Assembly: GCF_017301735.1 (NCBI RefSeq)
Contig: NZ_CP071090.1
Location: forward strand, 8,608,001 to 8,672,000
DNA length: 64,000 nucleotides
Direction of reading: 5' to 3'
Source of the DNA: Pyxidicoccus parkwaysis
GTDB taxonomy: Bacteria > Myxococcota > Myxococcia > Myxococcales > Myxococcaceae
The notes beneath the pieces were generated by a model. That model was given only the letters and a program-made list of their open reading frames with translations. It ran no database searches and was not told the origin of the DNA. Of this stretch, positions 54,618-62,769 are shown piece by piece. How positions within the stretch are numbered: the first letter of the stretch is position 1; every line of letters begins with the position of its first letter. The translations under genes and the position numbers were made by a program.

Positions 54618-56804
54618 ATGCGACGAGAACGGCAGAGACGCTGGCTGCTCCTCGTGGGAGGCGGGCTTGCCCTGCTCGGAGTCGTGCTGGCGATGTTCGC
54701 CTGGCCGGGCTTCTCCTCGGACCCGCTCACCCCGCAGGAGCGAGCGTGGCTGGAGAGCCATGATGGCAAGGTCGTCCTCGGAATCTTTCCCGAGTCCCCA
54801 CCCATCTCCTTCGTGAACGAGCGCGGCGAGTTCCACGGGATTGGCGCGGACTACATCGCCCTGCTGGAGGAGAAGCTCGGGTTCAGGTTCCACATCCTCC
54901 CGCCCAGGCCCATCAGCGAGGTGCTGACGGGCGTGCGTGAAGGGAACGTGGATGTCACCGAGATGCTCGCCCCGACGCCGGAGCGCTCGGAGTACATGGA
55001 CTTCACCCGGCCGCTCGTGATGATTCCCACGCTCATCATCGTGCGCCGGGGGACGTGGGACACCCTCTCGCTCGAGCAGATGCGCGGCCTTCGCATCGCC
55101 GTGGGCGAGCGCTTCGGCGTGCACGACTTCCTCGCGAGGGAATATCCCCAGCTCCACCTCGTCCCGACGTCCAGCGACGTCGAGGGCCTGAGGCGCCTCG
55201 CCACGGGAGAGGTCGACGCGCTCATCGCGGATGCCGCCACCACGTCCTTCCTGATTGAGCGCGAGTCGCTGTCCAACCTCCATGTCGCGGGCGAGGTCCC
55301 CTACCAGTACGAGCTCGGGCTGGGCGTCCGGAAGGACTCGCCCATCCTCCTCGGCATCATCCAGAAGGGCTTCGCCCTGATTACCGAGGACGAGAAGAGG
55401 ACCATCCGCGAGCGCTGGGTCTTCCGCTGGGAGCACCCCTTCTACGAGCAGACCTCCTTCTGGCGGTTCGTCGCGCTCGCGGCCGGAGGCGTGGGCCTGC
55501 TGGTCATGGGGGTCATGCTCTGGAACAAGCTGCTGAAGCAGCAGGTGCGGGCGAGGACGGCCGAGCTCAGCGAGGCGAACCGCCGCGTCAGCTTCCTCGC
55601 CGAGGCAGGAGTTTCCCTGAGCGAGTCGCTCGACGCGGAGAAGACGCTGGAGCGCCTCGGGGAGCTGGTGGTGCACCGGCTCGCGGACTGGTGTGTGATT
55701 GACGTCGTGCGGGACGGGCACGTGCAGCGGGCGGCGGGAGCGCACGTCAACCCCTCGAAGCGACCGCTGCTCGACGAGCTAGCGAGGCGCTATCCCTCTC
55801 ATGAGGGCGCCCCGACGCTCGCGGGCCGGGTGCTGCGTGACGGCATGCCGCACCTCAGCACCGACTTCTCTGACGCCGACCTGCGGGCCTCCACGGAGAG
55901 CGGCGAGCATGCCCGGCTCGTCCGAGAGCTCGGAGCCCGCACCATCCTGGCGGTCCCCCTCGCCATCCGGGGACAGACGATTGGAGCGCTGACCCTGGCC
56001 TGGGGCGAGCACGGACGGAACTACGGGGCCGCGGAGCTCCAGCTCGCACAGGAGGTGGCGCGCCGAGCGGCCATCGCCATCGACAACGCGCGGCTCTACC
56101 GGCAGGCGCAACAGGCCGTGCGCGCCAGGGACCTCTTCCTCCAGGTCGCCGCGCACGAATTGCGCACGCCGCTGACCTCGCACCTGCTGCGGCTCGAGCG
56201 CAGCCGCAGGATGCTTCAGGGCTTCGAGGAGACGCCCCAGAAGGAGCAGCTCGCACAGGAGCTGTCCATGGCCGCCCGGCAGGCCCGGCGGCTCGGCACC
56301 CTGACGGAGCAGGTGCTCGACGTCGCCCAGGCCAGCTCGGGGAGCCTCGAGCTGAACCCGGAGGAGGTGGACGTCTGCCAGCTCGTCCAGGACGTGGCGA
56401 AGAACCTCCAGGAGCAGCTCACCGCCTGCGGCGCACGGCTGGAGTTGGAGGCCCGGTGCCCCGCCGTCGGCTGGTACGACAGGCTCCGGCTGGAGGCGGT
56501 GGTGACCAACCTCCTCGGCAACGCCATCAAGTTCGGCAGGGGCCAGCCCATCGAGGTCTCCGTCTCCTCGACGAAGGAGGGCGTGCGGCTCTCCGTCAGG
56601 GACCACGGCATCGGGCTCTCCCGTGAAGCCCGGGGCCGCATCTTCGAGAAGTTCGAGCGGGCCGTGTCCGAGCAGCACTACGGAGGGCTCGGCCTGGGCC
56701 TCTACATCTCCCGCCACATCGTGGAGTCGCACGGAGGTGTGCTCTCCGTGGAGAGCACACCCGGCGAGGGCTCCACGTTCACCGTGGAGCTGCCGCGCCA
56801 GTAG
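54618..56804 (+). CDS. BvgS-like sensor histidine kinase (SBP_bac_3, GAF, HisKA, HATPase)
   Basis: 728 residues. Leader/TM1 (about 9-28), a periplasmic solute-binding (SBP_bac_3) domain (about 40-275; VLGIFPESPPISFVNERGEF, DVTEMLAPTPERSEYMDFT), TM2 (about 280-300; FVALAAGGVGLLVMGVMLW), GAF (about 340-490), HisKA with AAHELRTPLT and HATPase_c with NLLGNAIKFG, DHGIGL and GGLGLGLYI. No receiver or Hpt is fused, so a separate response regulator must exist elsewhere. It probably senses an amino acid-like ligand. Its TAG is directly followed by the complement of the leuS stop. The 219-bp gap upstream holds no gene. Confidence 0.9.
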   Translation: MRRERQRRWLLLVGGGLALLGVVLAMFAWPGFSSDPLTPQERAWLESHDGKVVLGIFPESPPISFVNERGEFHGIGADYIALLEEKLGFRFHILPPRPISEVLTGVREGNVDVTEMLAPTPERSEYMDFTRPLVMIPTLIIVRRGTWDTLSLEQMRGLRIAVGERFGVHDFLAREYPQLHLVPTSSDVEGLRRLATGEVDALIADAATTSFLIERESLSNLHVAGEVPYQYELGLGVRKDSPILLGIIQKGFALITEDEKRTIRERWVFRWEHPFYEQTSFWRFVALAAGGVGLLVMGVMLWNKLLKQQVRARTAELSEANRRVSFLAEAGVSLSESLDAEKTLERLGELVVHRLADWCVIDVVRDGHVQRAAGAHVNPSKRPLLDELARRYPSHEGAPTLAGRVLRDGMPHLSTDFSDADLRASTESGEHARLVRELGARTILAVPLAIRGQTIGALTLAWGEHGRNYGAAELQLAQEVARRAAIAIDNARLYRQAQQAVRARDLFLQVAAHELRTPLTSHLLRLERSRRMLQGFEETPQKEQLAQELSMAARQARRLGTLTEQVLDVAQASSGSLELNPEEVDVCQLVQDVAKNLQEQLTACGARLELEARCPAVGWYDRLRLEAVVTNLLGNAIKFGRGQPIEVSVSSTKEGVRLSVRDHGIGLSREARGRIFEKFERAVSEQHYGGLGLGLYISRHIVESHGGVLSVESTPGEGSTFTVELPRQ

Positions 56805-59324
56805 TCAGCGCACGACGATGTTGACCACCTTGTCGGGCACGACGATGACGCGGGCCACCGTCTTCCCGCCCTCGAGCTGACGGACGACGTTGGGCAGCGC
56901 CAGCGCCCGCTCGCGCACCTCGGCCTCCGGCGTGCCGCGCTCCACCTCCACGTTGCCGCGCAGCTTGCCGTTCACCTGCACGGCGTACGTCACCTGTGCG
57001 TCCACCGTGAGCGCCACGTCGAACGTGGGCCAGTCCTGCTCCAGCAGGAAGCCCTTCCCGCCCAGCCGCTCCCAGGCCTCGTCTCCCAGGTGCGGCGCGA
57101 AGGGGCCTACCAGCTTCACCAGCGTGACGAGGTCCTCGCGCGTAGCACCCTTCGAGGTCAGCTCGTTCGTGTACGTCATCAGCGCGGCGATGGCCGTGTT
57201 GAACTGGAGCCGCTCCAGGTCCGCCGTCACGCGCTGCACCGTCTTGTGGCGCAGGCGCAGGTGCACGTCCGTCTCGGGGACGCGGGACGGCTCGTGCTCC
57301 TCGACCAGCCGCCACACGCGGCGCAGGAAGCGGCCGCAGCCTTCGATGGCCCTCGGGTCCCACGGCTTGGGCAGCTCGAACTCGCCCATGAACAGCTCGT
57401 ACAGGCGCAGCACGTCCGCGCCGTGCTCGGCCACCACGGCGTCGGGGTTGACGCCGTTGAGCTTGGACTTGGCCATCTTCTCGGCCTGGACCTTCAGCGG
57501 CTCGCCGGTGGCGCGCAGCACGGCCGTCTCGCCGCGCAACTCCACCTCCTCCAGCGCGTGATAGTGCTCCGCCGCGTCCTGGTACGTGTACGCCAGCACC
57601 ATGCCCTGGTGGCGCAGCTTGCGGAATGGCTCCTTCGTGGAGACGTGGCCCAAATCAAACAGCACCTTGTGCCAGAAGCGCGCGTACAGCAGGTGCAGCA
57701 CCGCGTGCTCGGCGCCGCCCACGTACAGGTCCACGTTCATCCACTGGCGCTCGGCCTCCTTCGACCAGGGCGCCGTGTCGTTCGTCGGGTCCAGGTAGCG
57801 CAGGTAGTACCAGCACGAGCCGGCCCACTGCGGCATGGTGTTCGTCTCGCGCCGGCCCGGGCCTCCGCACGTCGGACAGGACACCTCCAACCACTCCGGA
57901 ATGGTGGCCAGCGGAGACTCGCCGGTGCCGGAGGGCTCGTAGCGCTCCACCTCGGGCAACGTCACGGGCAGCTGTGCTTCGGGTACCGGCACGGCGCCGC
58001 ACTTCGCACAGTGGATGATGGGGATGGGCTCACCCCAATAGCGCTGGCGGGAGAAAATCCAGTCGCGCAGGCGGTAGCTCACCGCGCGCTTGCCCTGGCC
58101 CCGCGTCTCCAGCAGGGCCACCACGCGTTGTTTCACTTCCGCCGTGGGCAGCCCGTCCAACTCGCCCGAGCTCACTGCGATGCCGTCGTCCGCGAAGGGC
58201 TTGCCGGGCTCCGGTGAGGTGCCGTCCGCGGGGCGCACCACCTCGCGAATGGGCAGACTGAACTTCACCGCGAAGTCGTAATCCCTCTCATCGTGCGCGG
58301 GCACGGCCATGATGGCGCCGGTGCCGTAGGTGGCCAGGACGTAGTCGGCAATCCAGATGGGGATGCGCTCACCGTTGATGGGATTGACGGCGTGGCTGCC
58401 CGTGAAGGCGCCCGTCTTCTCCTTCGCCAGCTCCGTGCGCTCCAAATCACTCTTGCGCCGCGCGGCGGTCTGGTAGTCCGTCACCGCGCCGCGCTGCTCT
58501 GGCGCCGTCAGCCGCTCGACGAGCGCGTGCTCGGGGGCCAGCACCAGGTACGTCGCTCCGGACAGCGTGTCCGGGCGCGTGGTGAACACGCGAATCTCCT
58601 CGCCCGCCGCCGCGCCGTCCGCCACGCGGAAGGACACCTCGGCGCCCTCGGAGCGGCCAATCCACTTGCGTTGCATCGTCAGCGTGGATTCGGGCCAGTC
58701 GACTTCTGACAAATCCTCCAGCAGCCGGTCCGCATACGCGGTGATGCGCAGCATCCACTGGCGCAAGTCCTTGCGCTCCACCTGCGTGCCACAGCGCTCG
58801 CACCGGCCTCCGGCGGCCTCTTCATTGGCCAGGCCCGTCTTGCACGAGGGGCACCAGTTGATGGGCATCACGGCCTCGTACGCGAGGCCCTGCTTGAACA
58901 ACTGGAGGAAAATCCACTGCGTCCACTTGTAGTAGCGCGGGTCGGTGGTGTTGACCTCGCGCTCCCAGTCGTAGGCGAAGCCCACCGAGTCAATCTGCCG
59001 GCGGAAGTTGGAGACGGCCTGCTCGGTGGTGATGCGCGGGTGGATGCCCGTTTTGATTGCGTAGTTCTCGGCGGGCAGACCGAAGGCGTCCCAGCCCATG
59101 GGGTGGAGCACGTTCCAGCCCTGCATCCGCTTCCACCGCGTGAGCACGTCCGTGGCCGTGTAGCCCTCGCAGTGTCCGACGTGCAGCCCCGCTCCGGAGG
59201 GGTACGGGAACATGTCGAGGGCGTAGAACTTCGGCTTCTTCGGGTCGAACGTCGTGCGGTGCAGGCGGGCCTCGCGCCAGCGCGCCTGCCACCTGGGCTC
59301 CACTTCACGGGGGTCGAAGGGCAT
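56805..59324 (-). CDS. leuS: Leucyl-tRNA synthetase
   Basis: 839 residues, normal bacterial size. Class I HIGH motif in PYPSGAGLHVGH, zinc-knuckle region with CPSCKTGLANEEA and CERCGTQVE, editing (CP1) domain with TTRPDTLSGATYL, CPTCGGPGRRETNTMPQWAG and GSCWYYLRYLDP. The KMSKS loop reads KMAKS (EKMAKSKLNG). It charges tRNA-Leu. The start ATG (MPFDPREVEPRW) is chosen from family alignment; the frame runs open for 160 bp more upstream. It converges on the sensor kinase with no gap and diverges from an NtrB-like kinase by about 90 bp. Confidence 0.97.
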   Translation of the reverse strand: MPFDPREVEPRWQARWREARLHRTTFDPKKPKFYALDMFPYPSGAGLHVGHCEGYTATDVLTRWKRMQGWNVLHPMGWDAFGLPAENYAIKTGIHPRITTEQAVSNFRRQIDSVGFAYDWEREVNTTDPRYYKWTQWIFLQLFKQGLAYEAVMPINWCPSCKTGLANEEAAGGRCERCGTQVERKDLRQWMLRITAYADRLLEDLSEVDWPESTLTMQRKWIGRSEGAEVSFRVADGAAAGEEIRVFTTRPDTLSGATYLVLAPEHALVERLTAPEQRGAVTDYQTAARRKSDLERTELAKEKTGAFTGSHAVNPINGERIPIWIADYVLATYGTGAIMAVPAHDERDYDFAVKFSLPIREVVRPADGTSPEPGKPFADDGIAVSSGELDGLPTAEVKQRVVALLETRGQGKRAVSYRLRDWIFSRQRYWGEPIPIIHCAKCGAVPVPEAQLPVTLPEVERYEPSGTGESPLATIPEWLEVSCPTCGGPGRRETNTMPQWAGSCWYYLRYLDPTNDTAPWSKEAERQWMNVDLYVGGAEHAVLHLLYARFWHKVLFDLGHVSTKEPFRKLRHQGMVLAYTYQDAAEHYHALEEVELRGETAVLRATGEPLKVQAEKMAKSKLNGVNPDAVVAEHGADVLRLYELFMGEFELPKPWDPRAIEGCGRFLRRVWRLVEEHEPSRVPETDVHLRLRHKTVQRVTADLERLQFNTAIAALMTYTNELTSKGATREDLVTLVKLVGPFAPHLGDEAWERLGGKGFLLEQDWPTFDVALTVDAQVTYAVQVNGKLRGNVEVERGTPEAEVRERALALPNVVRQLEGGKTVARVIVVPDKVVNIVVR

Positions 59325-59413
59325 GGTGCTTTTTAGTACGCCAGCCTCGCGGGATTCCTGACCTGTTCCGTCGGGCCGGGGCCTGGCCGCTGTTTGCGAT
59401 ATGACCTCGCCCC

Positions 59414-60676
59414 ATGCGCAGTCACCCGCCGCCCGCGGACGCTTCCACCCCACCGAGCGCACCGGGAGCGCTCCGCCCGCCCCCACCCCGCTTCCGCCGC
59501 AAGCTCCTGGTGGTGATGCTGCTTGCGGGCCTCGTGCCGCTGGTGCTGCTCGGCCTGCTCGCGCAGGGTGCGCTGGAGCGAGTGCTCTCCGTCTCCATTG
59601 CCCCCGTGGAAGGCGTGCTCGACGGCGTCTCCGCGGACCTGGAGCGGCGCGGCCTGCCGCAGGACGCGTTGAATGAAGCCCGCCTCAACCTCGCGCAGGC
59701 GGAGCTGGCGCGGCGGGCGCTGGTGCGTCGCGTGCCCGCGTTCATCGCCGCGCTGGTGCTCGTCTCCGGCGCCGTGCTCGCGCTGTCCGCCGTGTTGCTG
59801 GGCCGCGCCCTCACGCGCCCCGTGGCCACCCTCACCGAGGGCATGTGGGCCTACGCACGCGGAGACCTCACCGTGCGCCTCGCCGCGCCGGAGGCCCCGC
59901 GCGACGAGCTCCAGTTCCTCCTCGGCCAGTTCAACCGCATGGGCCAGGAACTGCTCGCCCAGCGCGAGCGCCTCAAGTCCGCCGAGCAGATTGCCGCCTG
60001 GCAGGACGTGGCCCGCGCCCTCGCGCACGAATTGAAGAACCCCCTCACCGCAATGAAGCTCTCGCTCGCGCGTCTGTCCCGCACGGACGCGAGCATGCCC
60101 ACCGACTCCACCCGAATCTCCGAGGCCGTCTCCCTCCTCCAGGAGGAGGTCGACCTCCTGATGCGGATGACGCAGAGCTTCTCCACCTTCGCGAGGCTCC
60201 CCGCCCCGCGCTTCCAGGACGTGGCCCTGCGCCCGCTGCTGGCCGAAATCTGCACCCTCTACGCGGGCACCTCGCCCGTCCCCGTGGAGCTCGCCCCCGG
60301 CCCGGACGCGTCCCTGCGCGCGGACCCGGACGGCCTGCGCCGCCTCTTCGGCAACCTCGTGAAGAACGCCACCGAAGCGTCCCCCTCCGGAGCCCCACCG
60401 GTGCGCGTCGCGCTCGAAGCATTGGACGGCGGCGCAGTGCGCGTCACCGTCACGGACGGAGGCAGCGGCGTGCCCACGGTGCTGGAGGGCCCCGCCCTCA
60501 CGCGAGGCCTCTTCAGCACCAAGCCCGAGGGCAGCGGCCTGGGCCTGCCCATCGCCCAGAAAATCGTCCATGAGCACGGCGGCACGCTGCGCCTGGAGCC
60601 CGGCCCGGCTGGCGGTACGCTGGCGCGCGTGGACCTGCCCCTCGTTCCCCCCTCTTCCGCTCCGGCCTCCGCATGA
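59414..60676 (+). CDS. NtrB/NtrY-like sensor histidine kinase
   Basis: 420 residues. Pro-rich N-terminus, TM1 (LLVVMLLAGLVPLVLLGLLA), short periplasmic loop (about 55-105), TM2 (VPAFIAALVLVSGAVLALSA), HAMP, HisKA with ARALAHELKNPLTAMKLSL and HATPase_c with NLVKNATEAS, DGGSGVP and GSGLGLPIAQK. Its stop overlaps the start of the response regulator gene as ATGA, so the two form a cognate pair. The signal is unknown. Confidence 0.93.
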   Translation: MRSHPPPADASTPPSAPGALRPPPPRFRRKLLVVMLLAGLVPLVLLGLLAQGALERVLSVSIAPVEGVLDGVSADLERRGLPQDALNEARLNLAQAELARRALVRRVPAFIAALVLVSGAVLALSAVLLGRALTRPVATLTEGMWAYARGDLTVRLAAPEAPRDELQFLLGQFNRMGQELLAQRERLKSAEQIAAWQDVARALAHELKNPLTAMKLSLARLSRTDASMPTDSTRISEAVSLLQEEVDLLMRMTQSFSTFARLPAPRFQDVALRPLLAEICTLYAGTSPVPVELAPGPDASLRADPDGLRRLFGNLVKNATEASPSGAPPVRVALEALDGGAVRVTVTDGGSGVPTVLEGPALTRGLFSTKPEGSGLGLPIAQKIVHEHGGTLRLEPGPAGGTLARVDLPLVPPSSAPASA

Positions 60677-62025
60677 AGCCCGGCCCCCGCATCCTCGTCG
60701 TCGATGATGACCCCGGCGTCCTCAAGGCCCTGCGCGGCCTGCTGACGGACGAGGGCTTCACCCCGGTGGAGGCCCGCAACACGGCGGAGGCCATGCGCCT
60801 GCTCGACGCGCCCGAGGGCCTGCCCGCGGCGATGCTGCTCGACATCCGCATGCCCGGAGAGACGGGTCTGGAGCTCCTCGCGCGCCTGCCCCGGCCGCTG
60901 CCCGTGCCGGTGGTGGTGCTGTCCGGCGAGGCCTCTCCCGCGGAAGCCGTGCAGGCGCTGAAGCTCGGCGCCACCGACTTCGTGGAGAAGCCGCCCTCGC
61001 CCGAGCGGCTCCTCACGGCGCTGCGCAATGCCATGGCGCTCGGCGAGCTCCACGAGGAGCGCGAGCGGCTGCTCGACGCGCTCGCCCGCCCCGGGCACCT
61101 CGTGGGCGAGAGCCCCGCCATGGAGGCGCTGCGCCGGCTCATCACACGCGTGGGGCCCAGCGACACGGCGGTGCTCATCACCGGCGAGACGGGCACCGGC
61201 AAGGAGCGCGTCGCGCGGGCGCTGCACCTCGCGTCGGGGAGAAAGGGCCGGCTCGTCGCCGTCAACTGCGCGGCCATTCCCTCCACGTTGTTGGAGAGCG
61301 AGCTGTTCGGCCACGAGAAGGGCGCCTTCTCCGGCGCGGTGTCACGGCGCGCGGGCCGGATTGAGCAGGCGCACGGAGGCACGCTGTTCCTCGACGAGCT
61401 GGGAGACATGCCGCTGGAGCTCCAGGCCAAGCTGTTGCGCGTGCTGGAGACGAAGGAGGTGGAGCGGCTGGGCGGCTCGGTGCCGGTGCCGGTGGACGCG
61501 CGCGTGCTCGCGGCCACACACCAGGACCTCGCCCGCGCGGTGAAGGAGGGCCGCTTCCGGCAGGACCTCTTCTTCCGCCTCAACGTGATGCCGCTCCAGA
61601 TTCCACCGCTGCGCGAGCGCCCGGAGGATTTGCTCCCGCTGGCCCGCGCCTTCGCCGCCGAGCTGGCCGGGCCCAATGTGCCGCTGGTGCTCGCGCCCGG
61701 AGCCGAGACGGCGCTGCGCGCCTACTCCTGGCCCGGCAACGTGCGCGAACTGCGCAACCTCATCGAGCGCCTCAACCTGCTGCGAGGGGATGGTCCGCTC
61801 GCGCTCGGCCCTGAAGCCATCCATGGGCCGCTGGCCGCCGCCGCGCCCTCGCGTCCCACGCTGGGAGACAAGAGCTACCGCGAGCACGTGGAGGACTTCG
61901 AGCGGGACCTCATCCGCGCCGCGCTCCAGGAGGGCGGCAGCATCGCCGGCGCCGCGCGACTGTTGCAGGTGGACCGCGGCAATCTCTACCGCCGCATCAA
62001 GGCCCTGGACCTGGAGGTGGCCTGA
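60673..62025 (+). CDS. NtrC-family response regulator with GAFSGA loop
   Basis: 450 residues. Receiver with DDD at 11-13, phosphoacceptor Asp57 (MLLDIRMPG) and Lys in FVEKPPS. AAA+ domain with Walker A GETGTGKE, GAFSGA where most members have GAFTGA, Walker B GGTLFLDELG, and FRQDLFFRL. C-terminal Fis-type HTH (GAARLLQVDRGNLYRRIKAL). The Thr-to-Ser change in the σ54-contacting loop is conservative and probably tolerated. It pairs with the kinase gene that overlaps its start by 4 bp. Confidence 0.94.
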   Translation: MKPGPRILVVDDDPGVLKALRGLLTDEGFTPVEARNTAEAMRLLDAPEGLPAAMLLDIRMPGETGLELLARLPRPLPVPVVVLSGEASPAEAVQALKLGATDFVEKPPSPERLLTALRNAMALGELHEERERLLDALARPGHLVGESPAMEALRRLITRVGPSDTAVLITGETGTGKERVARALHLASGRKGRLVAVNCAAIPSTLLESELFGHEKGAFSGAVSRRAGRIEQAHGGTLFLDELGDMPLELQAKLLRVLETKEVERLGGSVPVPVDARVLAATHQDLARAVKEGRFRQDLFFRLNVMPLQIPPLRERPEDLLPLARAFAAELAGPNVPLVLAPGAETALRAYSWPGNVRELRNLIERLNLLRGDGPLALGPEAIHGPLAAAAPSRPTLGDKSYREHVEDFERDLIRAALQEGGSIAGAARLLQVDRGNLYRRIKALDLEVA

Positions 62026-62319
62026 CCTGGGTTACAGCGGAGAGACCTGCGCATGAAGACGATCGTCCAGCTCAACGCGGGCAAGCTCCAGCGCCAGGAG
62101 CGGGGCCCTCTCTTCTGAGCCAGCCGAAGCAGGTCCTGCCAGGGGCGACCACCGCTGAGGCCGAGACATCGAGCCTCGACGCCGCTCCCCCTGAACGGAA
62201 TGGGTCGGGATGGCTCAGGCCCCCGGCAGACACGCATGTGATTCGCCCCGTGGCAGGTGTTGCCCCGGCGTGCCCGGATGAATCACGATTGCACCTGCAA
62301 CACCGACCCAGGAGGACGC

Positions 62320-62598
62320 ATGAAGAAGGCCCTGCTGCTCCCGTGCCTGCTGCTCATCGCTGCTTGTGGTGGTGCCGAAGTCGCAACCGAGGAGTCCGCT
62401 CCATCCGGCACGTCCACCCCGCTGCTCGCCTCACAGGAGGAGGCCGTCATCCAGCCTGCCTTCTGGTACACGTGCACCCTGCCATGCCGGCCGGGCTACT
62501 GCGTCACCAGCTCCATCTACTACCCGGACTGTGCGCCCTACGGCTCCACCACCCGGTACACCTGTACGCCGTGCGGCACCGACCCCGTCGCCCCGTGA
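62320..62598 (+). CDS. Small Cys-rich predicted lipoprotein
   Basis: 92 residues. MKKALLLPCLLLIAACGG has lipobox IAAC (Cys17). After a Ser/Thr/Glu-rich spacer come about 30 residues with six Cys (YTCTLPCRPGYC; DCAPYG; YTCTPC), a knottin-like density for such a small domain. GGAGG lies 5 nt before the ATG. No family recognised. The 294-bp gap upstream (62026-62319) has only a 21-codon open frame at 62053-62118, with a weak ribosome site and no other support. Confidence 0.75.
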   Translation: MKKALLLPCLLLIAACGGAEVATEESAPSGTSTPLLASQEEAVIQPAFWYTCTLPCRPGYCVTSSIYYPDCAPYGSTTRYTCTPCGTDPVAP

Positions 62599-62769
62599 GC
62601 TGAGCTTCCAAGCCTCCCGCCCGCTCCACCGGCGGGAGGCGTCACGTCTGACCTCTCCCGCTCCGGGTATTCCTTCCCCGACACCATCCGTGCGGCCACG
62701 CAACCCGAGGGCCACCACGTCGATAATCTCCCCCGGACACCGGAAAGCCCCCACCGGGAGAGCAGTTTC

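Noticed and set aside
62240..62275. Possible σ54 promoter (TGGCAGGTGTTGC)
   Set aside because: The GG-GC spacing is 8 nt, not the required 10.
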